In this document: piece after piece, positions 45,942-54,447 of the stretch
How the letters are laid out: every line of letters begins with the position of its first letter
Numbering within the stretch: position 1 is the stretch's first letter
Assembly: GCA_040399685.1 (NCBI GenBank)
Contig: JBBART010000011.1
Span: 62,001-126,000 of the forward strand
Length of the DNA stretch: 64,000 bases
Direction of reading: 5' to 3'
Origin: CAIQQQ01 sp040399685
Lineage (GTDB): Bacteria; Pseudomonadota; Alphaproteobacteria; Acetobacterales; Acetobacteraceae
The notes under the pieces: generated by a model
What the model was told of the DNA's origin: nothing
The model's input: the letters and a program-made list of their open reading frames with translations, nothing else
Database searches by the model: none
Position numbers and translations under genes: made by a program

Positions 45942-47542
45942 GCCTTCTTGATATCCGCGAATTTGGTGAAGTCCGGCAGCTGCCCGATCACGAAGCCGCT
46001 GACGCCCTTGCCCATGGCTGCCGAGGAAATCTGTTGCAGCATCATGGCGAACGGCGCCCGTGCGGCGAACTTCACCTGCATGTCCTTGTACATCTGGATA
46101 CGCTTGGCGCCGTCCAGCTCCTTGGTGGCGGCCAGCGACATGTCGTTCAGTTCCTTGTCCACGTAGTGGCTGCGCCACGCGAGGATCTTGAGCTTGCTGT
46201 CGTTGCTGTCATCGGGGTTTTCGCAGAACGCCTGGCTGTTGGAGTTCGGATCGAAATAATCTGTGCCCCAGACCAGCATCGCCAACTGGTGCGTGCGGGC
46301 GCGGGTCTTGGTGATGACCTGCTTGCGTTCACCCGGGACGAGGTTGAGCTTGATGCCGATGGCGGCCAGATCGGCCTGAACCGCCTGGGCGATGTCGCCG
46401 TTCGGCGGTGCGGTGATGAAGTCCATGCTCATCTCGAAGCCGTTCGGATAGCCGGCCTCGGCCAGTAGCGCCTTGGCCTTTGCCACGTCTTTCTTGAACG
46501 GCTTGTCCATCATCGCACCCGGCAGGCCGGGCGGCAGGAAGCCCTGGGCCACAACCCACTGGTTCGGCGTGATGTTCTTGGCGATGGCCTCATAGTCGAT
46601 GGCCCATTTGATGGCCTGGCGCACCTGCGGCTTGGCCAGCTCAGGCACATTCTGGTTCATCGCGATATACATCGACGAACCCTGACCCGAAACGGTGACG
46701 GTGTAGCCCTTCTCGCCCTTCACCTTGGTGATCATGTCCGGCGTCAGGTCGCGCGCGATATCGGCGTCGCCCTTTTGCAGCATCAGCAACTGCGCCGACG
46801 GGTCCACCACGTGGCGCAGCGAAATGCGGCGCGCGCCGGTCTTGATGCCGGAATTGGGGTTCACGTCGATGGTGATGTGGTCGCTCGCCACCCATTCGGT
46901 CAGCTGATAGGCGCCCGAGCCAGCGGAATGGCCCTTCAGCCAGGCATTGCCGAGATCGTCGCCCACGGCCTTGGCCAGGACGGTGGCTTTTTCCACAATC
47001 GAGCCGACGGCGGCGGACAGGCAGAACAGCACGAAGCTGGGGGCGGCCGCAGTTGGCAGCGTCATCACCAGGGTGGTGGCGTCCTTGGCCACGATCAACG
47101 AATCGACGTTGTCCTTGGTGTAGCCGAACTGGGTGATGATGAAGGCCGGGGTCTTGTTGAGCTTTACCACGCGCTGCATCGAGAACGCGGCGTCTTCGGC
47201 GGTGAGGGTCTTGCCGGACGGGAATTTCGAATCGGTCTTGAGCGTGAAGGTGAACACCTTGCCATCGGCGCTGATGGTCCAGGATTTCGCGAGGTCACCG
47301 ACCACCTTGCTGTTGTCGGCATGGTCTGGCGAGACGAGGCGGCGATAGACGCTGCCGTTTACCTCGTTGTTGGTGAATTCATAGGCTTCGGCCGGGTCGA
47401 AGCTGACCACGTCGTCGATCTGCTTGGCCATGACGATCACGCCGGCGGGCGTGGCGGCCTGTGCCGAAGAGGCGCCCAGGGCCAGGGACAAGGCGAGCGG
47501 GCTGGCGGCGGTGGCGGACAGAAGGCTGCGGCGTGTCAGCAT
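45938..47542 (-). CDS. Peptide-type ABC substrate-binding protein (DppA/OppA-like)
   Basis: Periplasmic binding protein of 534 residues, SBP_bac_5 family. The signal sequence has Arg-Arg and a hydrophobic core ending ASSAQA-A (~30), possibly Tat. FDPAEAYEFTNNEVNGSVYRRLVSPDH is the family start, and the C-terminal lobe has KAKALLAEAGYPNGFEMSMDFITAP. The ligand is unknown. First gene of a six-gene minus-strand operon: binding protein, two permeases, two ATPases, CocE-type hydrolase, each joined by a four-base ATGA overlap. Confidence 0.92.
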   Translation of the reverse strand: MLTRRSLLSATAASPLALSLALGASSAQAATPAGVIVMAKQIDDVVSFDPAEAYEFTNNEVNGSVYRRLVSPDHADNSKVVGDLAKSWTISADGKVFTFTLKTDSKFPSGKTLTAEDAAFSMQRVVKLNKTPAFIITQFGYTKDNVDSLIVAKDATTLVMTLPTAAAPSFVLFCLSAAVGSIVEKATVLAKAVGDDLGNAWLKGHSAGSGAYQLTEWVASDHITIDVNPNSGIKTGARRISLRHVVDPSAQLLMLQKGDADIARDLTPDMITKVKGEKGYTVTVSGQGSSMYIAMNQNVPELAKPQVRQAIKWAIDYEAIAKNITPNQWVVAQGFLPPGLPGAMMDKPFKKDVAKAKALLAEAGYPNGFEMSMDFITAPPNGDIAQAVQADLAAIGIKLNLVPGERKQVITKTRARTHQLAMLVWGTDYFDPNSNSQAFCENPDDSNDSKLKILAWRSHYVDKELNDMSLAATKELDGAKRIQMYKDMQVKFAARAPFAMMLQQISSAAMGKGVSGFVIGQLPDFTKFADIKKA

Positions 47543-47671
47543 AACAATGCTCCCATGTGCGATTGCGGGAGCTTAGTCCTGTGCACGGCGCGTCGGGAAG
47601 GTGGGGGATGACGATTATGTGTCCACGGGTGCGCAGACGGATGTGACCGCCTGCGCCCGCATGTCGGATTG

Positions 47672-48751
47672 CTATTTTGAGAACGTGATAACCCGGAACG
47701 AGTTGGCGATCACGGTGTTGGCGGAATAGGGCGAGGTGGCGGTGTTGATTTTCTTGCTCGTATCGGCTGAACCCTCGGCCACCATGGAGTAGAGTTTCTG
47801 GTTCTCGTGATCCATCGCGATCACCTTGACATTGTTGTATGTGCTAAGCGTCTCGACGATCTTGAAGCTGTCCGGCGTGGTCATCTCGGCCACCGTGAGG
47901 TTGGCGTGCACCCCGTTGGTGCTGAAAATCCGCTTGGTGGGCGCGTCATAGGCCAGCCCGTCCGAGCCGTCGCCGATCTCGGCAGACCAGACCGTGGCGC
48001 CGGTGTCGGTGTTCAGAACCACCAGCGCCGCCTTGACGGTGCCGAGCGCACGGCAGCTGACGAACAGGCGATGGGCCTTGGCATCGACTTCCATCATCGT
48101 GGGCTTGGCGCAGGCGGGCGAACTCCAGGTGTCGGTGACTTTGAGGTTCTGCGCGTCGAGCACGAAGATTTTGCCTTCGGTCTGGCCCGCCAGATAGAAT
48201 TTGCCGGCGCCGTCCGCGGTGGCGCCCTCGGCCTTTTTGGTCGGCACCATGATGGTGCCCACGGATTTCAGCGTGGTTGCGTCTACCACCATCACCGGGG
48301 TGCCGTCCTTGCCAGGCTCGGTGTTGAACAGGATGCGTTTGCTGGCCGGGTCGTAATGGCTGGTGTCCAGGCCTTCGGCGATCTTGACGGCCTCGCCCAT
48401 CGCCAGCGTGGACAGCTTGAACGGAATATAGGTGCCGTCCTCGTTGTTGATGATGCCGAGATCCATCTCCTGGATCAGCAGGGCGCCGTTCGCGCTGTGC
48501 TCGGGCGTGCCTTTCATCGTCTTGACCAGCTTGTGCGCCACCGGATCGAACACCTGCAGGCCTTCCTTGCGGTGGCCGAGGAACAGATGCTTGTTCGTGG
48601 AATCGTAGGTGATGTAGTCATAGCCGGCGGTCTTGCCCGGGATGAAAGTTACGTTCTCAGTGTGCCACCCGTCGAACGCCAGGGCGGGGAACGCAAGGGC
48701 GGACGATGCCGCCATGATCGTGGCCGCCAACAGCGCGTGTTTCCTGGACAT
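47672..48751 (-). CDS. Periplasmic YVTN/YncE-type beta-propeller protein
   Basis: Secreted protein of 359 residues with a signal peptide (cleaved near ALA-F, ~25). It has repeated blade patterns such as YDYITYDSTNKHLFLGHRKEGLQVFDPVAHKLVKTMKG, GKFYLAGQTEGKIFVLDAQNLKVTDTW and HRLFVSCRALGTVKAALVVLNTDTG, giving six or seven beta-propeller blades. No active-site motif was identified; such proteins bind ligands or partners in the periplasm. It lies 44 bases after the ATPase gene at 48796 on the same strand, so it may belong to that ABC system. Confidence 0.85.
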   Translation of the reverse strand: MSRKHALLAATIMAASSALAFPALAFDGWHTENVTFIPGKTAGYDYITYDSTNKHLFLGHRKEGLQVFDPVAHKLVKTMKGTPEHSANGALLIQEMDLGIINNEDGTYIPFKLSTLAMGEAVKIAEGLDTSHYDPASKRILFNTEPGKDGTPVMVVDATTLKSVGTIMVPTKKAEGATADGAGKFYLAGQTEGKIFVLDAQNLKVTDTWSSPACAKPTMMEVDAKAHRLFVSCRALGTVKAALVVLNTDTGATVWSAEIGDGSDGLAYDAPTKRIFSTNGVHANLTVAEMTTPDSFKIVETLSTYNNVKVIAMDHENQKLYSMVAEGSADTSKKINTATSPYSANTVIANSFRVITFSK

Positions 48752-48795
48752 CGGAGTTTCCCCGTTATGATTGGTCGCGCGAGGAGTGTATCCGG

Positions 48796-50118
48796 TCAGG
48801 CCTCCGTGTCGATATCCTCAAGGCTGAACTGCGCGGCTTCTTCGTCGTAGCTGAACAATTCCGCATAACGCCCATAGGCGATGGCGGTGCGCAGCGTGTC
48901 CTCGGCGTAGTCGGGGGACATATGGTCCTCCAGCTCATCGCGGAACCGTACGGCGGAGGCGCGGTGGTTCCACCGCTCATCCAGCGTGCGGCGTATGGCG
49001 GCCACCAGCGGCACATGGGCGCGCAGGGCGCTGGCGAACAGCGTTTTACGGTCATCGGTGTCCGACAATGCGAATTGCTTGCCGGCATCGGTCAGAACAA
49101 TGTCGCCGTCCGCAAGGTCGGCCAGATGCAGCAGTTGCAGGGCCTCGCCCATCGGCAGCAATTCGTCGGCTTCCAGCTGCAAGGCGCCGGCCAGGGCCGG
49201 AAGGTCGGCGCGGCCGTCATAGGGTTGGCCGGCGAGGGTTTCGAGCAGGCCGGCCAGAAGGTTGGTGGAAACCGGGGCCAATGGCGTGGCAAACCCGGCT
49301 TCAGCGGCAGGGGTTGGCACCGCCACCTGCGCCTTTATCGGGCGGCGCGTCATCAGGGCGTAGATATCGTCCACCATCTGGCGGAACGCCGGGTCCAGAC
49401 GGTTGCGCGGGTGCGGGAACGGCACCAGCAACTCGCTCGCAACGCGGCCGGGGTTGGAGGAGAACACCAGGATGCGGTCGCACATCAGCACCGCTTCCTC
49501 GATGTTGTGCGTGACCATCAGCACCGACTTGATGGGCAACTTGCCTTCCATCCACAGATCGATGAGGTCGGTGCGCAACGTCTCGGCGGTCAGCACGTCC
49601 AGCGCGCTGAACGGCTCATCCATCAGCAACAGGTCGGGGTGCACCACCAACGCCCGCGCCAGGCCCACGCGTTGGCGCATGCCGCCGGACAATTCCTTGG
49701 GATACGCGCTCTCATAGCCGCCCAGGCCGATGAGATCGATCGCCGTCTCGGCGCGGGATTCGCGCTCGGCGCGCGGAATGCCCTGGGCTTCGAGGCCGAG
49801 TTCCACATTTTCCTGCACCGTCAGCCACGGAAACAGGGCGAAGCTCTGGAACACCATCGCCACGCCGTCCGCCGGGCCGTGCAGATCCTTGCCGCGCCAT
49901 TTCACCTGGCCGGCGGTGGGCTGCAACAGGCCCGAGACGATGCGCAGCAGGGTGGATTTGCCCGAGCCGGAGCGGCCCAGCAGGGCCACGATCTCGCCGC
50001 TGGCCAGCGTCAGGTTGACGTCGTCCAGCACCAGAAGGTCCGATGCGCTGTCCTTGTGATAGGATTGCCGGCACCCGGTGATCTCGACGAGGGGCGTCTT
50101 GGCGATGGAACCGTCCAT
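48796..50118 (-). CDS. ABC transporter ATPase with AAA-associated C-terminal domain
   Basis: 440-residue ATPase of the nitrate/sulfonate/taurine importer type. NBD (1-265): Walker A GRSGSGKST, Q-loop VFQSFALFPWLTV, signature LSGGMRQRVGLARAL, Walker B LLMDEPFSALD, H-loop MVTHN. The C-terminal ~135 residues (LLAGLLETLAGQPYDGRADLPALAGAL to the end) match the AAA-associated domain, a presumed regulatory helical module. It pairs with the fused permease encoded 21 bases upstream. Confidence 0.92.
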   Translation of the reverse strand: MDGSIAKTPLVEITGCRQSYHKDSASDLLVLDDVNLTLASGEIVALLGRSGSGKSTLLRIVSGLLQPTAGQVKWRGKDLHGPADGVAMVFQSFALFPWLTVQENVELGLEAQGIPRAERESRAETAIDLIGLGGYESAYPKELSGGMRQRVGLARALVVHPDLLLMDEPFSALDVLTAETLRTDLIDLWMEGKLPIKSVLMVTHNIEEAVLMCDRILVFSSNPGRVASELLVPFPHPRNRLDPAFRQMVDDIYALMTRRPIKAQVAVPTPAAEAGFATPLAPVSTNLLAGLLETLAGQPYDGRADLPALAGALQLEADELLPMGEALQLLHLADLADGDIVLTDAGKQFALSDTDDRKTLFASALRAHVPLVAAIRRTLDERWNHRASAVRFRDELEDHMSPDYAEDTLRTAIAYGRYAELFSYDEEAAQFSLEDIDTEA

Positions 50119-50139
50119 GAATGCGGACCTTTGCTAGAA

Positions 50140-51867
50140 CTAAAGCGTGAGGCGGCGGGTGGCGAAGGCATACATCGGCCGCCAGACCACCCGGTTGAAA
50201 GCCAGCACGAAAATCGACATCACCGCCACGCCCAGCACGACATGGGCGAAATTCCCCTGGTCGGTGGCACGCGCGATGTAGGCGCCCAGGCCGTGCGCTT
50301 CCAGCTTGGTGTCGCCCCAACTGGCGACCTCAGCCACGATGGCGGCATTCCAGGAGCCGCCGGACGCGGTGATCGCACCCGTGACGTAATAGGGGAAAAT
50401 GCCTGGCAGAATGATGCGCCGCCACCACAGCCAGCCGCCGACATGGAAATTCTTCGCGGCCTCCTGAAGGTCAGACGGGAAGGCGGACGCACCGGCAACG
50501 ATGTTGAACAAAATATACCACTGCGTGCCCAGGATCATCAGCGGCGTGAGCCATATGTCGGAATTGCCGTGGAAGCGCACGATCAGGATCACGAACACCG
50601 GGAAAAACAGATTGGCTGGGAAGGCGGCGGCGAACTGCACCACCACCTGCACGCGCTGCGCCCAGGCCGGACGCAGCCCGATATAGACGCCGATCGGCAC
50701 CCATAGCAGGCTGGCCAAGGCGATCAGCACGATCACCCGCACCATGGTGATCAGGCCCAGGCCAAATGTTTCCAACAGGTCGCTGAAGCCCACATCATGC
50801 GCGATGACATATGAGGCAATGGCATAGACGGCGCCTGCGGCCACGATGCCGGCTGCCACGAGGAACAGGGCGTCTCCGGTGCGCGGATTGGTTGGCGCGC
50901 GGGCGGCCTTGCGGGCGCCGGGCCATTCCATCCGCAGCCGGCCGACGGCCGCGAAGGCCTCGGACACAACATCGCCCGCCAGGCTCAGAACCCGTGTGCG
51001 GCGCAGCAGCTTCAGCACCCAGGGGTCTTCGGGGGCGATGGTGGCCACCAGTTCCACGCGGAATTTGGCCGACCATGCCACCAGCGGACGAAACAGAAGC
51101 TGGTCGTAGCACAGGATGACCCCGAACATTGCCAGGATGGCCCACCAGATGGCGCCCATGTCGCGCTGGTCCAGCGCTGTGGCCACGTAGCTGCCGATGC
51201 CGGGCAGTTTCCAACTTTGGTCGCCGATGGTGATGGCCTCGGATGCCACCACGAAGAACCAGCCGCCGGACATGGAAAGCATCATGTTCCACACCAGCCC
51301 TGGCATGGCGAACGGCACTTCCAGCTTCCAGAAGCGTTGCCAGCCGGACAGCCGATAGGCGCGCGTGGCCTCCACCAGATCGTTCGGCAGGGTGGTGAGG
51401 GACTGGTACATCGAGAACGCCATGTTCCAGGCCTGGCTGGTGAACACCGCGAAGATCGCCGCCAGTTCAAGGCCCGCGACGCGCCCTGGGAACAGGCTCA
51501 TGAAGAACGCTGTGGTGAAGGTCAGGAAGCCCAAAATCGGCACGGATTGCAGGATGTCCAGGATCGGCACCAGCACCAGCCCGGCGCGGCGGCTTTTGGC
51601 GGCCAGCGGGGCGAAGGTGAAGGTGAACAGCAACGAGGCCGCCAGGGCCGCGAACATGCGCATGGTGGTGCGCAGGGCGTAGGCGGGGAGATTGGCCGGG
51701 TCCAGTGTCACCACCGTCGCGTTCGGGGCATCGATCGGCTTGAACGTGTCCGGTGTCACCTGCACCAGCGCCAGGATGCCGGCGAACACGCACGCCATCG
51801 CCACGACATCCCATGCGTTGGGCAGTCGGCGTCCGGCAGTCAGTGAGGCTGGCAGCGATGTCGGCAT
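50140..51867 (-). CDS. Fused two-domain ABC importer permease
   Basis: 575-residue inner-membrane protein carrying two BPD_transp_1 permease domains in one chain, so a single copy can form the full pore. The first EAA loop is EATRAYRLSGWQRFWKLEVPFAMPGLVWNM (~169-198), the second EAAKNFHVGGWLWWRRIILPGIFPYYVTGAI (~467-497). About 11-12 TM helices in total. It is upstream of its ATPase in the same operon. No periplasmic binding protein of the usual NrtA/SsuA type is encoded nearby. Substrate unknown. Confidence 0.9.
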   Translation of the reverse strand: MPTSLPASLTAGRRLPNAWDVVAMACVFAGILALVQVTPDTFKPIDAPNATVVTLDPANLPAYALRTTMRMFAALAASLLFTFTFAPLAAKSRRAGLVLVPILDILQSVPILGFLTFTTAFFMSLFPGRVAGLELAAIFAVFTSQAWNMAFSMYQSLTTLPNDLVEATRAYRLSGWQRFWKLEVPFAMPGLVWNMMLSMSGGWFFVVASEAITIGDQSWKLPGIGSYVATALDQRDMGAIWWAILAMFGVILCYDQLLFRPLVAWSAKFRVELVATIAPEDPWVLKLLRRTRVLSLAGDVVSEAFAAVGRLRMEWPGARKAARAPTNPRTGDALFLVAAGIVAAGAVYAIASYVIAHDVGFSDLLETFGLGLITMVRVIVLIALASLLWVPIGVYIGLRPAWAQRVQVVVQFAAAFPANLFFPVFVILIVRFHGNSDIWLTPLMILGTQWYILFNIVAGASAFPSDLQEAAKNFHVGGWLWWRRIILPGIFPYYVTGAITASGGSWNAAIVAEVASWGDTKLEAHGLGAYIARATDQGNFAHVVLGVAVMSIFVLAFNRVVWRPMYAFATRRLTL

Positions 51868-51994
51868 CGGGAGTGTCCGGATATAACGCGCGCCATACCT
51901 GGCGCCGTGAGGATGAAGTGCTGCTAGCGCAGTCCCTATAGCGTGTCACGTCCGGCAGGCGTGGCAGTTTCGTGAATGTTGGAAACGGAAGGCC

Positions 51995-52459
51995 TTAGGT
52001 TCGCGGCGTGCCGGATAGCCCGGTGCTGCCAAAGCCGTCAGTGCCGCGTGCCGTCTCGTCCAGCGTCTCAGCCTCGCTCCATACTGCTCGCAGCACCGGC
52101 GCCAGCACCGCCTGGGCGATGCGCATGCCGCGCGACACCACGAACGGCGCGGCGCCGGTGTTGAGCATGATGATGCCGATCTCGCCACGATAATCCTCGT
52201 CGATCGTGCCGGGGCTGTTGGCCAGCATGATCCCCTGTTTCAGCGCGAGGCCAGAGCGTGGGCGAATTTGCAATTCGTGGCCGGGCGGCAGCGCCACGGC
52301 GAGGCCGGTGGGCACCAGTGCCCGCGCGCCCGGTGCAATTGTGATGTCGGTCGTCACCGCCGCCAACAGGTCCATTCCGGCGGCGCCTTGCGTGGCGTAG
52401 GAGGGAAGATCCAGCCCGGTGGCGTGCGCCAGGCGCTGGATGTGGATGGCGACACTCAT
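51995..52459 (-). CDS. dut: dUTP diphosphatase
   Basis: Trimeric dUTPase of 154 residues; hydrolyses dUTP to dUMP and pyrophosphate. All five motifs are seen: AAGMDL (1), RSGLALKQGI (2), GTIDEDYRGEIGI (3), RIAQAVLAPV (4), RGTDGFGSTG (5). ATG 52459 overlaps the coaBC stop (ATGA). The order coaBC-dut is conserved in alphaproteobacteria. Confidence 0.97.
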   Translation of the reverse strand: MSVAIHIQRLAHATGLDLPSYATQGAAGMDLLAAVTTDITIAPGARALVPTGLAVALPPGHELQIRPRSGLALKQGIMLANSPGTIDEDYRGEIGIIMLNTGAAPFVVSRGMRIAQAVLAPVLRAVWSEAETLDETARGTDGFGSTGLSGTPRT

Positions 52460-53661
52460 GACAAAGCCTCTGCGATGCGGTGGGCGAGGCGGGTGGCCAC
52501 GTCGTTCTTGTCCATGCGCGGCCAGTGCTCCACGGCGTCCTCGGTCAGCAGATGCACTTCGTTTTCCAAGCCGCCCATGATGGTGGTGCCCGCGCCGACA
52601 TCGTTGGCCACGATCCAGTCGCAGCCCTTGCGGCGGCGCTTGTCGGCGGCATAGGCCAGCACGTCGTGCGTTTCGGCGGCGAATCCCACCACCAGGCGGG
52701 GGCGTGGATCGCCGTGGGAGATGATGGACAGAATATCCGGGTTCAGCACCAGCGACAGGCTGGGCGGAGTGCCGCCCGGTGTTTTCTTCAGTTTCAGCCC
52801 ATTGGCCTCCGTGCGCCAATCCGCGACGGCTGCGGCAAAAACGGCGATGTCTGCCGGCAACGCGGCCGTGCAGGCGGCGAACATGTCAGAGGCGGTTTCA
52901 ACGGCCACGAGATCAACGCCCGCAGGCGTTGGAATGCTGACCGGCCCACTGACCAGCGTTACACGGGCACCGAGTGCTGCCAGGGCCTGGGCGATGGCAT
53001 GGCCCTGCCGCCCGGAACTGCGGTTTGCGATATAGCGAACGGGATCGATCGGTTCATGGGTTGGCCCGCTGGTAACCAGCGCATGATGCCCCGCCAATGG
53101 TTTCGGACTCGTTAACAACGCGACGATCGAATGGAAAATGGCCGATGGCTCACTCAACCGGCCCGGTCCGTATTCGTTGCAGGCCATCGCCCCGTCGTCT
53201 GGCCCGATCACTGCAACGCCGCGGGCGGCCAATGTCGCCATGTTGGCCTGGGTTGCGGCGTGTTGCCACATCCGCACGTTCATGGCCGGCGCCACGAGCA
53301 CCGGCTTGTCGGTGGCGAGCAGCAAGGTGGTGGCGAGGTCGGACGCCAGGCCCGCCGCCATCTTGGCCAGAATATCGGCCGAGGCTGGCGCCACCACCAC
53401 CAGATCGGCGGCGCGGGAGAGCCTTATATGGCCCATCTCGCTCTCATCGGTCAGCGAAAACAGATCGGTATAGACCCGGTTTTCAGTAAGCGCCTGCAAC
53501 GACAGCGGCGTCACGAACTGGGCCCCGCCGGCGGTCAGCACCGAGGTCACGCCGCAGCCGGCCTTGCGCAGCAGACGCACCAGCTCCAGCGCCTTGTAGG
53601 CGGCAATTCCGCCCGAGACGATCAGCAGGACATACTTGCCGTGCAGGATCACAGTCGCCAC
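52456..53661 (-). CDS. coaBC: Bifunctional phosphopantothenoylcysteine decarboxylase/synthetase
   Basis: 401 residues. The CoaC half (1-~185) starts VLLIVSGGIAAYKALELVRLLRK, and has LVVAPASADILAKMAAGLASDLATTLLLA and the active-site PAMNVRMW. The CoaB half (~190-400) has HALVTSGPTHEPIDPVRYIANRSSGRQG and the KLKKTPG region. It makes 4'-phosphopantetheine from phosphopantothenate and cysteine on the CoA pathway. It overlaps the ubiE 3' end by 13 bases and couples to dut. Confidence 0.96.
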   Translation of the reverse strand: MATVILHGKYVLLIVSGGIAAYKALELVRLLRKAGCGVTSVLTAGGAQFVTPLSLQALTENRVYTDLFSLTDESEMGHIRLSRAADLVVVAPASADILAKMAAGLASDLATTLLLATDKPVLVAPAMNVRMWQHAATQANMATLAARGVAVIGPDDGAMACNEYGPGRLSEPSAIFHSIVALLTSPKPLAGHHALVTSGPTHEPIDPVRYIANRSSGRQGHAIAQALAALGARVTLVSGPVSIPTPAGVDLVAVETASDMFAACTAALPADIAVFAAAVADWRTEANGLKLKKTPGGTPPSLSLVLNPDILSIISHGDPRPRLVVGFAAETHDVLAYAADKRRRKGCDWIVANDVGAGTTIMGGLENEVHLLTEDAVEHWPRMDKNDVATRLAHRIAEALS

Positions 53662-54419
53662 CCGGTGTGGATGGCCGCGATCCCGCCGGTCAGATTCTGC
53701 ACCTTCACCCGCGACAATCCGGCGTTTTCCATCATGTCGGCCAGCTTTTGCTGGTCGGGGAATATGCGGATGCTTTCGGCCAGATATTGATAGCTGTCAG
53801 CGTCCCCGGCGATGGCCTGGCCCAGGCGTGGCAGAACCTTGAACGACCAGGCATCATAAATCGGCGCCAGCGCGGCCACCTGCACGCGGGAGAATTCCAG
53901 GCACGCGAACCGGCCGCCGGGCTTCAGGACACGGCGCGCCTCGGCCAGAACGGCGTCCTTGTCGGTGCAGTTGCGCAGGCCGAACGCCATGGAAACCATG
54001 TCCACCGACTTGTCCGGCAACGGCAGTTGCTCGGCATCGGCGGTCAGGAAGGTCAGCCGGTCCACCAGGCCGCGCGTCACGGCCCGGTCCCGGCCGACGC
54101 CCAGCATGGCGGCGTTGATGTCGGACAGAATCGTGGGGCCGCCGCCGCCCTGCAGCCAGCCGAACGAGATATCGCCGGTGCCGCCGGCGAGATCCAGCAG
54201 GGTGCGGCGCGGCGAGGGCGCCAGCACATTGATGAAAATCCGCTTCCACAGGCGGTGCACGCCCAGGCTCATCAGGTCGTTCATCAGGTCGTATTTCGAC
54301 GCCACGCTGTCGAAGACAGCGCGCACCATCGGCTTCTTTTCCGCGAGCGGAACGCTGCGGAAGCCGAAATCGATGACGTCGGTTGCGGGCTCGGCGGGGG
54401 AGGCGGGGTTGTCGGTCAT
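53649..54419 (-). CDS. ubiE: Ubiquinone/menaquinone C-methyltransferase
   Basis: SAM methyltransferase of 256 residues; methylates the demethyl-ubiquinone ring. UbiE signatures: YDLMNDLMSLGVHRLWKRIF (~43-62), LLDLAGGTGDISF (motif I, ~73-85), the post-II segment DAEQLPLPDKSVDMVSMAFGLRNCTDKDAVLAEARRVLKPGG, and YQYLAESIRIFPDQQKLADMMENAG. The start is ATG 54419; the frame is open to 54515. It is followed directly by coaBC. In many relatives ubiB lies between the two genes, and it is absent here. Confidence 0.96.
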   Translation of the reverse strand: MTDNPASPAEPATDVIDFGFRSVPLAEKKPMVRAVFDSVASKYDLMNDLMSLGVHRLWKRIFINVLAPSPRRTLLDLAGGTGDISFGWLQGGGGPTILSDINAAMLGVGRDRAVTRGLVDRLTFLTADAEQLPLPDKSVDMVSMAFGLRNCTDKDAVLAEARRVLKPGGRFACLEFSRVQVAALAPIYDAWSFKVLPRLGQAIAGDADSYQYLAESIRIFPDQQKLADMMENAGLSRVKVQNLTGGIAAIHTGWRL

Positions 54420-54447
54420 GACAGCCAGTGTATAGCCACTATTTGTT

